Positions 1 to 7,545 of a DNA stretch of 41,072 nt are shown in pieces. The stretch comes from an uncultured delta proteobacterium (GTDB lineage: Bacteria; Myxococcota_A; Polyangia; Polyangiales; Polyangiaceae). The DNA lies in contig CAIVJW010000268.1 of NCBI GenBank assembly GCA_903906315.1, positions 1-41,072 on the forward strand. Reading direction: 5' to 3'. Position numbers and translations under genes: made by a program. Each line of letters opens with the position of its first letter. Within the stretch, counting starts at the first letter, position 1. The notes beneath the pieces were generated by a model. The model had not been told where the DNA came from, did no database searches, and worked only from the letters and a program-made list of their open reading frames with translations.

Positions 1-488
1 ACCTCGAGCGTGCGCGGCGACGGGCAGAGCAGCCACAGGTGCCGGACGCCCTCGCGCCGGTAGATGCGCATCTTCTTGCCGCGGTCGGTGGCCTCCGTGC
101 TGGACGAGATCACCTCGAACACTCAGTCGGGCGGAAGCTCGTAGTACGCGGGCGCGTCGTCCGGGCCGATCGCGTCGGGCATCCGATCGCGACGCCAGCC
201 GGCGAGATCGGGCACGACCTTGTCGGGCTTCGGGCCGAGGTGGAGCTCCGGCTCGTCGAGGATCACCCAGCCACCGGGCCCGCCGGTGCCGCGCCCGAAC
301 GGAGCGTGGAGCTCGCCGCCGAGAGTCGACGACGCGCGCGTGTGCCGCCGCACGGGACGCGACTGCACGTGGAGCTCGCCGTCGAGGATCTCCGCGACGC
401 TCGTGTCCGGCACGGCCTGGAAGGCGGCCTCGACGGCCGGGTCGTTGGGCGCGTTCGGGTCGACGAGGCGGTACGCGGGATCGGCCAT
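1..488 (-). pseudogene. Uma2-family (DUF820) endonuclease-like gene with an in-frame TGA
   Basis: The minus-strand reading from the ATG at 488 begins MADPAYRLVDPN and has typical Uma2 features: an early AEILDGEL segment, a GGWVILDEPELHLG core and a PDLAGWRRDR motif. After about 121 codons it hits TGA (125-123), exactly where the family normally has Trp in PPDWVFEV. Past the stop the same frame continues as good Uma2 sequence (VFEVISSSTEATDRGKKM, then REGVRHLWLL) to the window edge. TGG to TGA is a one-base change, so I read this as a recently inactivated gene, further cut by the window boundary. Uma2 proteins have a PD-(D/E)XK nuclease-like fold and are often multicopy; their physiological role is poorly known. 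No selenocysteine context is expected in this family. Confidence 0.8.
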
Positions 489-509
489 GGCTAGGCGCGA
501 AGATACCAC

Positions 510-989
510 GCCCTGCGCGAGATGCCCGCGCAGCGCCTCGACGTAGGCCCGGTACTCGGATTTCACCGCGTCGAGGAACGCGACGTCGATCGTGCCGCCG
601 AGCGCCTCGACCGCAGCCGGGATCACCTCGATCGCGGCGCCCTCCAGGACCGTCACGCGGTCCGCGAGGCCGGCCCGCGCGAGGAACCCGCGCGCGAACG
701 CCGCGCGCCCGGGGTCGATCTCGACGGTGACGAGCCGCCCGCCCGGCGCGAGCGCGCGCCCGAGCCAGATCGCCGAGTAGCCCCCGAGCGTGCCGATCTC
801 GATCACCGCGCGCGCCGCCGTCGTGCGCACGAGCAGCTACAGCAGCTGCCCGACGTCGGCACTCACCTCAATCGGCGGCAGGCCCGCGCGCGCCGCCTCG
901 GCGCGGAGCTCCGTGAGCAGCGGGTCCTCACGGCCGAAGACGTCACGGAGGTAGTCTTGCGTGGCGGTCCAGCGCTCGGGGGTCATCAT
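510..989 (-). pseudogene. Class I O-methyltransferase remnant (nonsense codon, 3' end lost)
   Basis: From ATG 989 (or 986) the frame reads MTPERWTATQDYLRDVFG and SADVGQLL, then a TAG (839-837), then continues in frame with LLVRTTAARAVIEIGTLGG, YSAIWLGRALAPGG and LVTVEIDP. These are the N-terminal helix and SAM-binding motif I (EIGTLGGYSA) of caffeoyl-CoA/catechol-type O-methyltransferases. The stop replaces a codon one base from CAG. The family normally runs past 200 residues and includes a conserved ending after the AFLDA-K-EYRAYVE segment. Here that ending is missing: the frame runs from EALRGHLAQG directly into the Uma2 start at 488. A good -10-like TATGAT box lies 9 bases upstream of the start. 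It is almost certainly non-functional. Confidence 0.8.
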
Positions 990-998
990 GGCGGCCCG

Positions 999-1004
999 AT
1001 CATA
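999..1004 (-). promoter_or_regulatory. -10-like box TATGAT before the methyltransferase remnant
   Basis: TATGAT on the minus strand is followed by 9 bases and then ATG at 989. The spacing suits a leaderless or nearly leaderless transcript. It resembles similarly placed boxes before the genes at 16172, 16797 and 38705. No convincing -35 hexamer is visible. Confidence 0.4.
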
Positions 1005-1126
1005 GGCCGGTCGCGGCCGACACGGCTGTCGGGAGGTCGAGAAGCTCGCGAGCGGAGCATTCGCCCTTGTTGCCGCCCGATCCCGCTGCCTTGTCGCCAC
1101 GGGCACTCTCCGCTAGGCACCACGCC

Positions 1127-1384
1127 ATGCTCAGACCCCTTGCAATGCTCACCCTCGCTCTGAGCACCTCGGCGTGCTTCATGACCGGCAGCGTCGAGCA
1201 CTTTCGCAGCACGGCCCTGCCACGCGCCGCGTTCGACCTCGACTGCCCCGAAGCTCAGCTCCAAGCGGCGGAGCTAGGCGGCAGCGGAGGCATCGGCGTA
1301 TCCGGCTGCGGGAAGAAGGCCGTCTACGTCTTCGCGGCCGGCGCCGGCTGGGTCAACAACACCGACGGCGGCAAGAAGCGCTAG
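1127..1384 (+). CDS. Small secreted protein, probable lipoprotein
   Basis: An 85-residue protein starting MLRPLAMLTLALSTSAC. It has a short hydrophobic signal peptide ending in TSAC, an imperfect lipobox with Cys17 as the possible lipidation site. The mature part contains a DLDCPEAQL segment and a VSGCGKKAVYVF segment. This two-cysteine pattern (DLxCP then GCGxxAxYV) resembles small exported proteins I associate with myxobacteria, function unknown. The ATG at 1127 was chosen over upstream starts because it places the signal peptide at the N-terminus. A TAGGCA box 7 bases before the start could be a -10 element. It is flanked by decayed genes but looks intact itself. Confidence 0.7.
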   Translation: MLRPLAMLTLALSTSACFMTGSVEHFRSTALPRAAFDLDCPEAQLQAAELGGSGGIGVSGCGKKAVYVFAAGAGWVNNTDGGKKR

Positions 1385-1484
1385 CACCTACCTCCGCCGC
1401 CGCCTTGGCGAGCGCGTCGACGCCCTTACCGCTCGCGCCGCCGTTCGGAACCCGCCTCGCCACGCCCTTCTTCTTCGTCGCCAG
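1353..1484 (-). CDS. Possible 43-codon basic mini-gene or its remnant
   Basis: A minus-strand reading from CTG 1484 gives LATKKKGVARRVP, then GASGKGVDALAKAAAEVGA and a short tail, and overlaps the 3' end of the convergent lipoprotein gene. Its only strong support is a 12-base perfect complement of the 16S rRNA 3' end (minus AGGAGGTGATCC, 1495-1484) whose AGGAGG lies five bases before the CTG. A CTG start is unusual, and ATG to CTG decay is possible given the eroded surroundings. I do not recognise a family. This may be a vestige rather than an expressed gene. Confidence 0.22.
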   Translation of the reverse strand: MATKKKGVARRVPNGGASGKGVDALAKAAAEVGASASCRRRCC

Positions 1485-1594
1485 GATCACCTCCTGCGCC
1501 GCTCGGCGCGCCGCGGGAGGTTCGCCCTCCGGCCGTATCGGGCGCAAGCGACTTCGAACGACCGACCGAGAAGTGAGGCAATCGCGACCGCGAG

Positions 1595-1846
1595 CTACCC
1601 CGCCCCTTCGATCGCCCTCCCGAGCGCCTTCCGCGCCGCGTGCAGCCGCGACCACACCGTCCCCTCGGGCACGCCGAGCACCGCCGCGATCTCCGCGTGA
1701 CCGAGCCCCTCGACCGCGAAGAGCGAGAGCACCGCGCGGTGATCGGCCCCGAGCCGAGCCATCGCGCGCGCGAGCCGCGCGGCCTCGAGGCGCCCCTCGG
1801 CCGCACGCCTGTCGAGGTCCGTCTCGTGGTCGTCGCAGGTCTTCAT
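1595..1846 (-). CDS. Sigma-70 region-4-only protein, probably a truncated ECF sigma factor
   Basis: The 83-residue product starts MKTCDDHETDLDRRAAEG and contains a complete region 4: LGADHRAVLSLFAVEGLGHA, then EIAAVLGVPEGTVWSRLHAA followed by RKAL. This is the helix-turn-helix that binds -35 elements. ECF sigma factors are usually 160-200 residues and carry region 2 upstream. Here the reading begins in what is normally the linker between regions 2 and 4, and no region 2 is found in any frame upstream. A good GGAGG sits 5 bases before the ATG, so a short DNA-binding protein could still be made. I judge it a 5'-truncated fragment, in keeping with its decayed neighbours. Confidence 0.5.
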   Translation of the reverse strand: MKTCDDHETDLDRRAAEGRLEAARLARAMARLGADHRAVLSLFAVEGLGHAEIAAVLGVPEGTVWSRLHAARKALGRAIEGAG

Positions 1847-2040
1847 CGTGGCCTCCGAATCCCTTGGAGGGCCGGACGCGGAGAACCTTCCCCTCGCCGC
1901 GAAGAAGACGCGACGGGCCCCGCCGGCCGCGAGCGCGCACGGCCACGCTCCGCCGCGATGCGAGCTCGCCGAGATCCCGCCACCGACGACCCCCCGAGCG
2001 GCCCCCCGCTCCGGACGCGCCGCCTCGCGCGCGATCGCGC

Positions 2041-2241
2041 GACCCGCTCCTCGGCGTCACGCCCGAGGCGATCGTGACCGCCCTCGTCGACCGCCACGAC
2101 GGGGAGGCCTTCGCGGGCCTCGTGCCGATCCGCTGCGTTCAGCTCGACCCGAGCCTCACGTTCCTGCGCCGGACGCCGTGGGCGCGCGCGAAGGTCGAGG
2201 ATCGTTATCTGCGCACCGTGGCGGCGCGGAATGCCCGCCGC
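2041..2241 (+). pseudogene. Eroded VF530/DUF2132 family gene
   Basis: The frame reads DPLLGVTPEAIVTALVDRH, then IRCVQLDPSLTFLRRTPWAR and AKVEDRYLR. This matches the small VF530 (DUF2132) family, whose members are about 70 residues and usually read DPLHGxTLExIxxxLV through DPSxKSSLxFLRKTPWARxKVExLYL. Compared with that pattern, four residues (xKSS) are missing between DPS and LTFLR, a 12-base in-frame loss, and the RHGW segment is altered. No start codon lies near the N-terminus, and no stop follows the usual end of the family. I read it as a decayed copy; VF530 proteins are structurally characterised but of uncertain function. Confidence 0.6.
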
Positions 2242-2377
2242 TCCCCCTCGGCACGCTCGACTCGGCACACCATGCGGGTCGTCCTCGAAGGCCTCACCGG
2301 GACGGGCGCGATCGACACCGGGCCGAGGGATGGGAGCGGAAGTGGTCGACGACGAAGTCGTCACGTACGAGCGACCG

Positions 2378-2840
2378 CTACTTGCCGCCGAGGTTCGCGC
2401 TGATCGCGACGGGGCCGCCGGAGACCGTGAACGCTTTGCCGGCGGTCGACGGATAGGCGCCGACGAAGGGGCTGCCCGCCTGCCAGACCTTCTGGCCCCA
2501 TTGCGTGTCGCCCGTCGGCGCGAAGCTGTCCTGCTGGAGCGTCGCCTGATCGGCATACGCGATGGTGAGCGTGTAGCCACCGTTCGCGAAGGCCTGCGCG
2601 AGGCCGCACGAGTCGAAGCCCGTGACGTACTCGCACGTCGCCTCGACGAGGGGCTCTTCGACGAACCAGGTGAGGTCGGCGTCGATGACGGCGCTCTGGC
2701 CTGCGGGGATCTCGACGGCGCGCGAGAGCCAGTCGTTCGACATGCACGACGGGCCGACGTGGCACGCGGCGCAGTCGCACTGGGTCAGGAGCGGCAGGCT
2801 GTTCTGGCTCGCGTCCTCGATGGTGAACGGCACCCCACCG
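2378..2840 (-). pseudogene. C-terminal fragment of a cysteine-containing exported protein
   Basis: The minus frame ending at TGA 2378 encodes about 150 residues. It begins around GGVPFTIEDASQNSLPLLTQ and continues with CDCAACHVGPSC, VEIPAGQSAVIDADLTWFV and ANGGYTLTIAYADQ. It shows good coding character and an even, beta-rich composition with several Cys. There is no signal peptide or proper start. Upstream of about 2840 the similarity ends where the truncated transposase begins on the other strand. The simplest reading is a gene beheaded by an IS-mediated rearrangement. I do not recognise the family. Confidence 0.55.
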
Positions 2841-2845
2841 CGGAT

Positions 2846-3862
2846 CTTCCCCTGGCGCGCTTCGCGTCGGCAGCGCGCGAAAGATCGAGCGATCTGACGC
2901 GCGACGACGTCGCGTTTCAATGGATCGTCGGCGATCAGAAGATCAGCCACAGCCGACTGTCGGACTTTCGCGTCGGTCACGGTGCCGCGCTCGACAAGCT
3001 CTTCACCGACGTGCTCGCGGGGCTGCTGCGCAAGGGGCTGCTCTCGCTCGAGCTCGTCGTGCAGGACGGCACGCGCGTGCGCGCGAGCGCGACGGCCCCG
3101 TCGTTTCGACGTGAGGCCTCGCCCGAGGAGTGCCGCGAGCAGGCGGCGTTCCATCTCAAGGCGGTGCTCGCCGAGCAAGACGATTCCGAGGCGACGGACG
3201 CGGAGAAGCAGCCGCGCCTGCGCGCCGCGCGCGACTACCAGCGCCGCGTGGACGAGGCGATCGCGACGGTGCAGAGCCTGCTCGGCGAGGGCAAGGACGA
3301 GCCGCGGGCGTCGACGACCGACGCCGAGGCGCGCGTGATGAAGATGGCCAATGGCGGCTATCGCCCCCGGTACAACATCCAAATGGCGACGGCGGGCTCG
3401 CCGCCCGGCGGCGCGCGCACGGTCGTCGGCGTCATGGTGACCAACGTCGGTAGCGACATGGGCTCGGTGACGCCGATGCTCGAGCAAATCGAGCGGCGCA
3501 CGTGCGTACTGCCGTCGAAGCTGCTCGCCGATGCGAATCACGCGATCCACGCCTGCATCCGGGTGTGCGCCGAGCTCGGCGTCGAGGCGTTGATCGCCGT
3601 TCCCAAGCGCTCCCAGACTCCAGGCCCGAACGCCGACCGCGACCCCGCCGTCGTGGCATGGCGTGAGCGCATGGCAACCGACGAGGCGAAGACGACGTAC
3701 CGCGCGCGCGCCTCGCTCTGCGAGCTCGCGAACGCGCACCTCAAGCGCCAAGGCGGCATCACCCAGGTGCTCGTCCGCGGTGCGGCCAAGGTGACGTGCG
3801 TCGCGCTGCTCGCCGCGCTCGCCGTCAACCTCGTGCAGTACGCCGCGAATCTGCTCGCCTGA
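2846..3862 (+). mobile_element. 5'-truncated IS1182-like DDE transposase
   Basis: About 338 codons run to TGA 3862. The frame resembles IS1182-type transposases: ARFASAARERSSDLTRDDV then FQWIVGDQKISHSRLSDFRV (usual form RWLCGGVSVNHHxLSDFR). QDGTRVRASA carries the first catalytic Asp, LLADANHA the second. Near the end ASLCELANAH supplies the likely Glu, followed by VRGAAKVTCVALLAALAVNL. The normal N-terminus and start codon are missing; upstream sequence belongs to another gene remnant on the opposite strand. I see no terminal inverted repeats, and no partner copy lies in the window. The element is inactive as it stands. Confidence 0.72.
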
Positions 3863-3902
3863 ACCACGCGCGCGCCGTCTGGAACGCGCTCGCGGACCAC
3901 GA

Positions 3903-3941
3903 CCCCTCCCTGAGCGAGCGCAGCGAGCGATTTGGGAGGGG
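3903..3941. repeat. Inverted repeat hairpin after the transposase
   Basis: CCCCTCCC at 3903-3910 is complementary to GGGAGGGG at 3934-3941. The loop holds two near-identical GAGCGAGCG/CAGCGAGCG words. It lies 40 bases after the transposase stop and could be a terminator-like stem or part of an IS end. There is no T-run, so a classic intrinsic terminator is unlikely. Confidence 0.45.
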
Positions 3942-4348
3942 CGGGCGGCGCGCAGCCGCGTAGCGGCGAGCACCGACCGGGGGTGGGCATCAGCTCGCGC
4001 CTCGGCGGCCGACCCGCCCCGGCCTCGTCCAGGGCACTCGACCGCTGGGGCGTCTTCTCTACGACCCTTGAGGGCGCTTCCGGCGGTGTTTCGCGGATTT
4101 GAGACGGCGGCTATCCGGCCGGAAGGCGTTTGCCATTCCTAGCCGCCGAGCAAGGCCGCGGGCGCGTCCTCGGCCGCGGCGGGAGCTTCGGCCGCACCCT
4201 CCGCACCGTCAGCGCCTCCGCCGCGCCCCGCGGGGGGCTGCGGGTGGGTGGCGGCGCGAGGCGCAGTGGGCGTGGGCGCGATGACCTCGATCAGCCTCGG
4301 GATCGCAGCGCGTCGGTCGCGCCCCGCGCGCGGGTCGCAGGCGCTGTC
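3942..4348. other. Gene-free stretch
   Basis: About 400 bases between the IS remnant and the next gene. Open frames exist on both strands but are Arg/Ala/Pro-rich artefacts of high GC. I found no motif, repeat or RNA gene here. Confidence 0.5.
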
Positions 4349-4897
4349 TCAGCCTGGCGTGCAGACGCCGTCGACGCACGTCGGCGGCACCGGCGCGGAG
4401 CAGGGGCACTGGCCAGGCGGCGCATGCGCGGCCGTCACGACGGCCGAGTAGGCCGCCTGCGCGCTCGAGGCGATCGCCGCGTTCGCGCAGCGGCAGTCCG
4501 AGCACAGGTCGCCCGCGTAGACGGTGATGCAGTCGGCGGCCACGACGCACGACGGGTCGAACGCTTTCGCGTCCACGCTCGCGTTCGAGCACTCGCTCCC
4601 GCCGCCGGCGCCGCCCGTGCCACCGGCACCACCCGCCCCGCCGCACGCGACCTCGTCGCACACCCACGCGCCACCGACGCACGACGCCTGGCCCGTGCGC
4701 TTCACACCGCCGACGCAGTCTTGGCTCGGCGCGCACGTCCCCGGTGTCGGCGCCGGGCAGTCGGTGGCCGTCGTGGTGCTGGTCGTCGAGCTGGTGGTCG
4801 AGGTCTGGGTCTGGCCGCCCGCCACGTCGCTGCCGCACGCAGCGGCGTGAAGCGCGAGAGCGGCGAGGAGGAGCCGGGGGAGGTTGGTCGAGTCCAT
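4349..4897 (-). CDS. Cysteine-rich lipoprotein
   Basis: A 182-residue protein starting MDSTNLPRLLLAALALHAAAC. The signal peptide ends in a lipobox (AAAC, Cys21), followed by a Ser/Thr-rich linker. Next comes a region with paired cysteines (CPAPTPGTC, DCVGGVKRTG, CVGGAWVCDEVAC), a Gly-rich spacer (GGAGGAGGTGGAGGG) and a second cysteine region (DPSCVVAADCITVYAG, CSDCRCANAAI, CPCSAP). Twelve or more Cys suggest disulfide-bonded modules on the cell surface or in the periplasm. This layout is common among uncharacterised myxobacterial lipoproteins. No enzymatic motif is visible. Confidence 0.8.
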   Translation of the reverse strand: MDSTNLPRLLLAALALHAAACGSDVAGGQTQTSTTSSTTSTTTATDCPAPTPGTCAPSQDCVGGVKRTGQASCVGGAWVCDEVACGGAGGAGGTGGAGGGSECSNASVDAKAFDPSCVVAADCITVYAGDLCSDCRCANAAIASSAQAAYSAVVTAAHAPPGQCPCSAPVPPTCVDGVCTPG

Positions 4898-5023
4898 GAC
4901 GCCATGCTCGCACCGAACCCCGCCGCCTGCGCAATGGCGGCTTCGCCAGGACCACCGTCGCGCCGAGCGCGGCGCGCGTTGCGAGCGCCGGCCGGGGCGA
5001 CCGCTCTCGATCGCGAGAAGCCG

Positions 5024-6214
5024 CTACTTCGCGCCGGCGAGCTTCACGATCTCGTAGCTGATCGCGGCCATGGCGGCGGCCGCGGGGCCGGTGAGCACCC
5101 AGGCCCAGACGATTCGGCCAGCGACGCCCCAGCGCACGGCGGAGAGCTTGACCACGCTGCCGGTGCCCACGATGGCCCCCGTGATGGTGTGCGTCGTCGA
5201 CACCGGGATGCCGAGGTACGTCGCGAGGAACAGCGAGATCGCGCCGCCGGTCTCGGCGCAGAAGCCGCCGACGGGGGCGAGCTTCGTGATCTTCGTGCCC
5301 ATCGTCTTGACGATGCGCCACCCGCCCGAGAGCGTGCCGAGCCCGATGGCGAGGTGACAGAGCAGGATGATCCAGAGCTGCGGCCTGCCGTGCGCCTTCT
5401 CGCGGAGCTTGTGCAGGCGGGCCTTCTGCTTCGCGACGGCCTCGACGGCGGCGGGCGCTGCGGACCCGTCCGAGGTCGCGGCGAGCACCCGGTCGGCGGT
5501 CGCCTGTGCGGCCTCGATGACGTGGCGCGAGGCGAACATCGAGACCTGCTGCTCGTAGACGTGCCCACCCGACGAGTCGTCGAGCCACCCGAGGCCGGGC
5601 TGCCCCGCCGTCGCGGCGAGCGCCATCACGATGATGCCGGCCGTCTTCTGGGCGTCATTGCCGCCGTGGCCGAGCGAGTAGAAGCCGGCCGAGACGAGCT
5701 GCATGCGCCGGAACCAGACGTCGATGAGGCGCGGCGATCGGTCGCCGAAGAGCCTCATCATCAGCCACATCAGCCCGCCGCCGAGCGCGAAGCCGAGGAA
5801 GGGCGCCACGACGATGAAGATGCCGGTCTTGATGAACACGCCCGGGTCGAGCGCCCCGACGCCGGCCTTGGCGATCGCGGCGCCCGCGAGGCCGCCCAGC
5901 AGCGCGTGCGACGACGAGGTCGGCAGGCCGAGCCACCAGGTGATGAGGTTCCACACGATCGCGCCGACCAGGCCGGCGCCGACGAGCGGCAACGAGAGGA
6001 TCGCGGGGTCGATGCCCTTGGCGATGCTCTTGGCGACGGCGACGCCGAACACCAGGAAGGCGACGAAGTTGAAGAAGGCCGCCCAGAGGACCGCGATGCG
6101 CGGCGACAGCACCCGCGTCGAGACGACGGTCGCGATCGAGTTCGCCGCGTCGTGGAAGCCGTTGATGTAGTCGAAGACGAGGGCGAGGGCGACGATGGCG
6201 ACCAGCGTGGCCAT
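5024..6214 (-). CDS. pit: Inorganic phosphate transporter, Pit family
   Basis: The 396-residue protein carries both PiT signature repeats: FDYINGFHDAANSIATVV near residue 15 and GHGGNDAQKTAGIIVMA in the middle. Two further conserved stretches are WWLGLPTSSSHALLGG and LGIPVSTTHTITGAIVG. These define a low-affinity, ion-coupled phosphate symporter of the inner membrane with around ten hydrophobic helices and a charged cytoplasmic loop (about residues 215-270). The ATG at 6214 was chosen because its A is also the last base of the stop codon of the upstream DUF47 gene (TGATG), implying translational coupling. DUF47-Pit pairs are widespread; the DUF47 protein is thought to control the transporter. 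Length is normal and motifs are intact. Confidence 0.93.
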   Translation of the reverse strand: MATLVAIVALALVFDYINGFHDAANSIATVVSTRVLSPRIAVLWAAFFNFVAFLVFGVAVAKSIAKGIDPAILSLPLVGAGLVGAIVWNLITWWLGLPTSSSHALLGGLAGAAIAKAGVGALDPGVFIKTGIFIVVAPFLGFALGGGLMWLMMRLFGDRSPRLIDVWFRRMQLVSAGFYSLGHGGNDAQKTAGIIVMALAATAGQPGLGWLDDSSGGHVYEQQVSMFASRHVIEAAQATADRVLAATSDGSAAPAAVEAVAKQKARLHKLREKAHGRPQLWIILLCHLAIGLGTLSGGWRIVKTMGTKITKLAPVGGFCAETGGAISLFLATYLGIPVSTTHTITGAIVGTGSVVKLSAVRWGVAGRIVWAWVLTGPAAAAMAAISYEIVKLAGAK

Positions 6215-6867
6215 CAGGCGTACTCCAGGACGACGCCTTCCAGCACGTTGGCCACGTCCTCGCAGCGGTCCGTCGCGGCCTCGAGGTTGTCGTAGATGTC
6301 GCGCCACTTGAGGGCCAGGAGCGGATCGGTGCCCTTGGAGAACGCGGCGGCGATGCCCCGCCGGTAGAGCTGATCGGCCTTGTTCTCGAGGCGGTTGATC
6401 TCGACGCAGAGCTTGAGGAGATCGTCGCTCTTCTTGAAGTTGGGCAGGAGCTCGGTGGCGCGCTTCACGGCCTCGGCGGTCTCGAGGAGCACGGCGGCGA
6501 GCTCGCGCGCGGTGACGAGCAGCTCCTTCTCGCGGCCGGCCTCGGCGGGGCCGATCTCGAAGATGACCACGCGCTCCGCCACCGCCTCCATGAGGTCGAG
6601 GACGTCGTCGAGCGACGTGATGAGCGTGTGGATGTCGGCCCGGTCGAAGGGCGTGATCCAGGTCTTGTGCAGGCGCGCGATCGTCTCGTGCGTGATCTTG
6701 TCGCCGAGGTGCTCGGCGTCGCTCACGGCCTTGGCGAGCTCCTCGCGCCGATCGGGTGCGGCGAACATCTCCACGAGCAGGCGCGCCGCGGCCACGCTCT
6801 GCGCGGCGTGCGACGTGAAGGCGTCGTGGAAGGCGGACTCTGTGTTGGAGCTACCGAAGCCGAACAT
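6214..6867 (-). CDS. DUF47 (PhoU-like) Pit accessory protein
   Basis: The 217-residue helical protein begins MFGFGSSNTESAFHDAF. It has the DUF47 pattern: an ISDAEHxGD-like element (VSDAEHLGDKITHETIARLH), then TPFDRADIHTLITSLDDVLD and later EINRLENKADQLYRRGI. It ends with WRDIYDNLEAATDRCEDVAN. PhoU-like three-helix bundles bind metals through such acidic clusters and act as cytoplasmic regulators of phosphate uptake. The ATG at 6867 follows a GAGGGA sequence; longer upstream frames are not coding. It overlaps the pit start by one base, so the two form one operon. Confidence 0.92.
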   Translation of the reverse strand: MFGFGSSNTESAFHDAFTSHAAQSVAAARLLVEMFAAPDRREELAKAVSDAEHLGDKITHETIARLHKTWITPFDRADIHTLITSLDDVLDLMEAVAERVVIFEIGPAEAGREKELLVTARELAAVLLETAEAVKRATELLPNFKKSDDLLKLCVEINRLENKADQLYRRGIAAAFSKGTDPLLALKWRDIYDNLEAATDRCEDVANVLEGVVLEYA

Positions 6868-7068
6868 GACGTGGTCCCTCGAGGCGCGGCGGAGCCTAGC
6901 GGGCCGCTCGACGCGGAAGCAAGCGGCGACGACGCGCGGACGCGACGGGATCGAGGCGTGCGCGCGAGGGTCCGGCGGGGTCCGGGGCCTCATCGGCGCA
7001 AGTTTCTGGCGCGACGGGCCGGTTCCATGACAGAGTGCCGCCGCTTTTCCCGAGGAGAACCGCAGGAC

Positions 7069-7236
7069 ATGGGCAAGAACGACAGCCGCCACTCGATGAA
7101 GATGAAGCGTCGCCAGGCGCAGGCCGCCAAGAAGGCGCGCATCGCCCGGAAGAAGACGCCGAAGACCGAGGCCGCGGCCCCGGCGAAGAAGGGGCGCGCC
7201 GCGAAGGCCGCCGCTCCGGCCGCGCCGGCGAGCTGA
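7069..7236 (+). CDS. Small basic Lys/Ala-rich protein
   Basis: A 55-residue protein starting MGKNDSRHSMKMKRRQAQAA, then Lys/Arg-rich (KKARIARKK) and closing with an Ala/Pro/Lys tail. There is no membrane segment or signal. The composition resembles histone-H1-like tails or small ribosome- or nucleic-acid-associated proteins, but I cannot name a family. GAGGAG lies upstream of the ATG. It diverges from the DUF47 gene across about 200 bases and is followed by a stem-loop. The N-terminal block of about 30 residues looks conserved in style, whereas the tail looks like a disordered extension. Confidence 0.65.
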   Translation: MGKNDSRHSMKMKRRQAQAAKKARIARKKTPKTEAAAPAKKGRAAKAAAPAAPAS

Positions 7237-7243
7237 GCGGATC

Positions 7244-7283
7244 AGCCGCAAGGGACCACGGCCGCGCCCTTCGGGGTGCGGCT
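7244..7283. terminator. Stem-loop after the small basic protein
   Basis: AGCCGCA (7244-7250) pairs with TGCGGCT (7277-7283), with a possible inner AGGG/CCTT pairing. It starts 8 bases after the stop at 7236. No clear U-tract follows, so Rho-independent termination is only possible, not shown. Confidence 0.4.
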
Positions 7284-7385
7284 GTTCGCGTTTCGAACGA
7301 CCGCGGTCGGGTGCGCAGAGGCGCCCGGCCGGCGGCGGCCGTGCGCGTTGCGAAGGCGGCGGTGATCGGCACCGAGGCGGCCTTC

Positions 7386-7500
7386 GGGCGGCGGCGACGC
7401 GCGGGTCGAACGACGCACGGAATGCGCGCGCAAGCCCCCGCTGGGCGGCGGCGACTCGCCGGCCGAACGACCCCGCCGTGGGCGCGCGCAAGCGCCCGCT
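7386..7500. repeat. Imperfect tandem repeat, two units of 57-58 bases
   Basis: Unit 1 (7386-7442) and unit 2 (7443-7500) both begin GGGCGGCGGCGAC, share a central CGAACGAC and end CGCGCGCAAGC followed by CCCGCT. A more degenerate copy may precede them. The block fills most of the 309-base gap between 7237 and 7545, where no gene is evident. Function unknown. Confidence 0.6.
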
Positions 7501-7545
7501 GGGGCGCGGACGCCGGCGGTCCGAGAGCCGCGGTGATCGGCGCGG

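Noticed and set aside
123-125. TGA as a selenocysteine codon in the Uma2-like gene
   Set aside because: The position is a conserved Trp and no selenoprotein is known in this family; a TGG to TGA mutation is simpler.
1484-1495. Fragment of 16S rRNA
   Set aside because: Only the 12 terminal bases match; sequence immediately upstream does not resemble the 16S 3' region, so it is an SD complement or chance.
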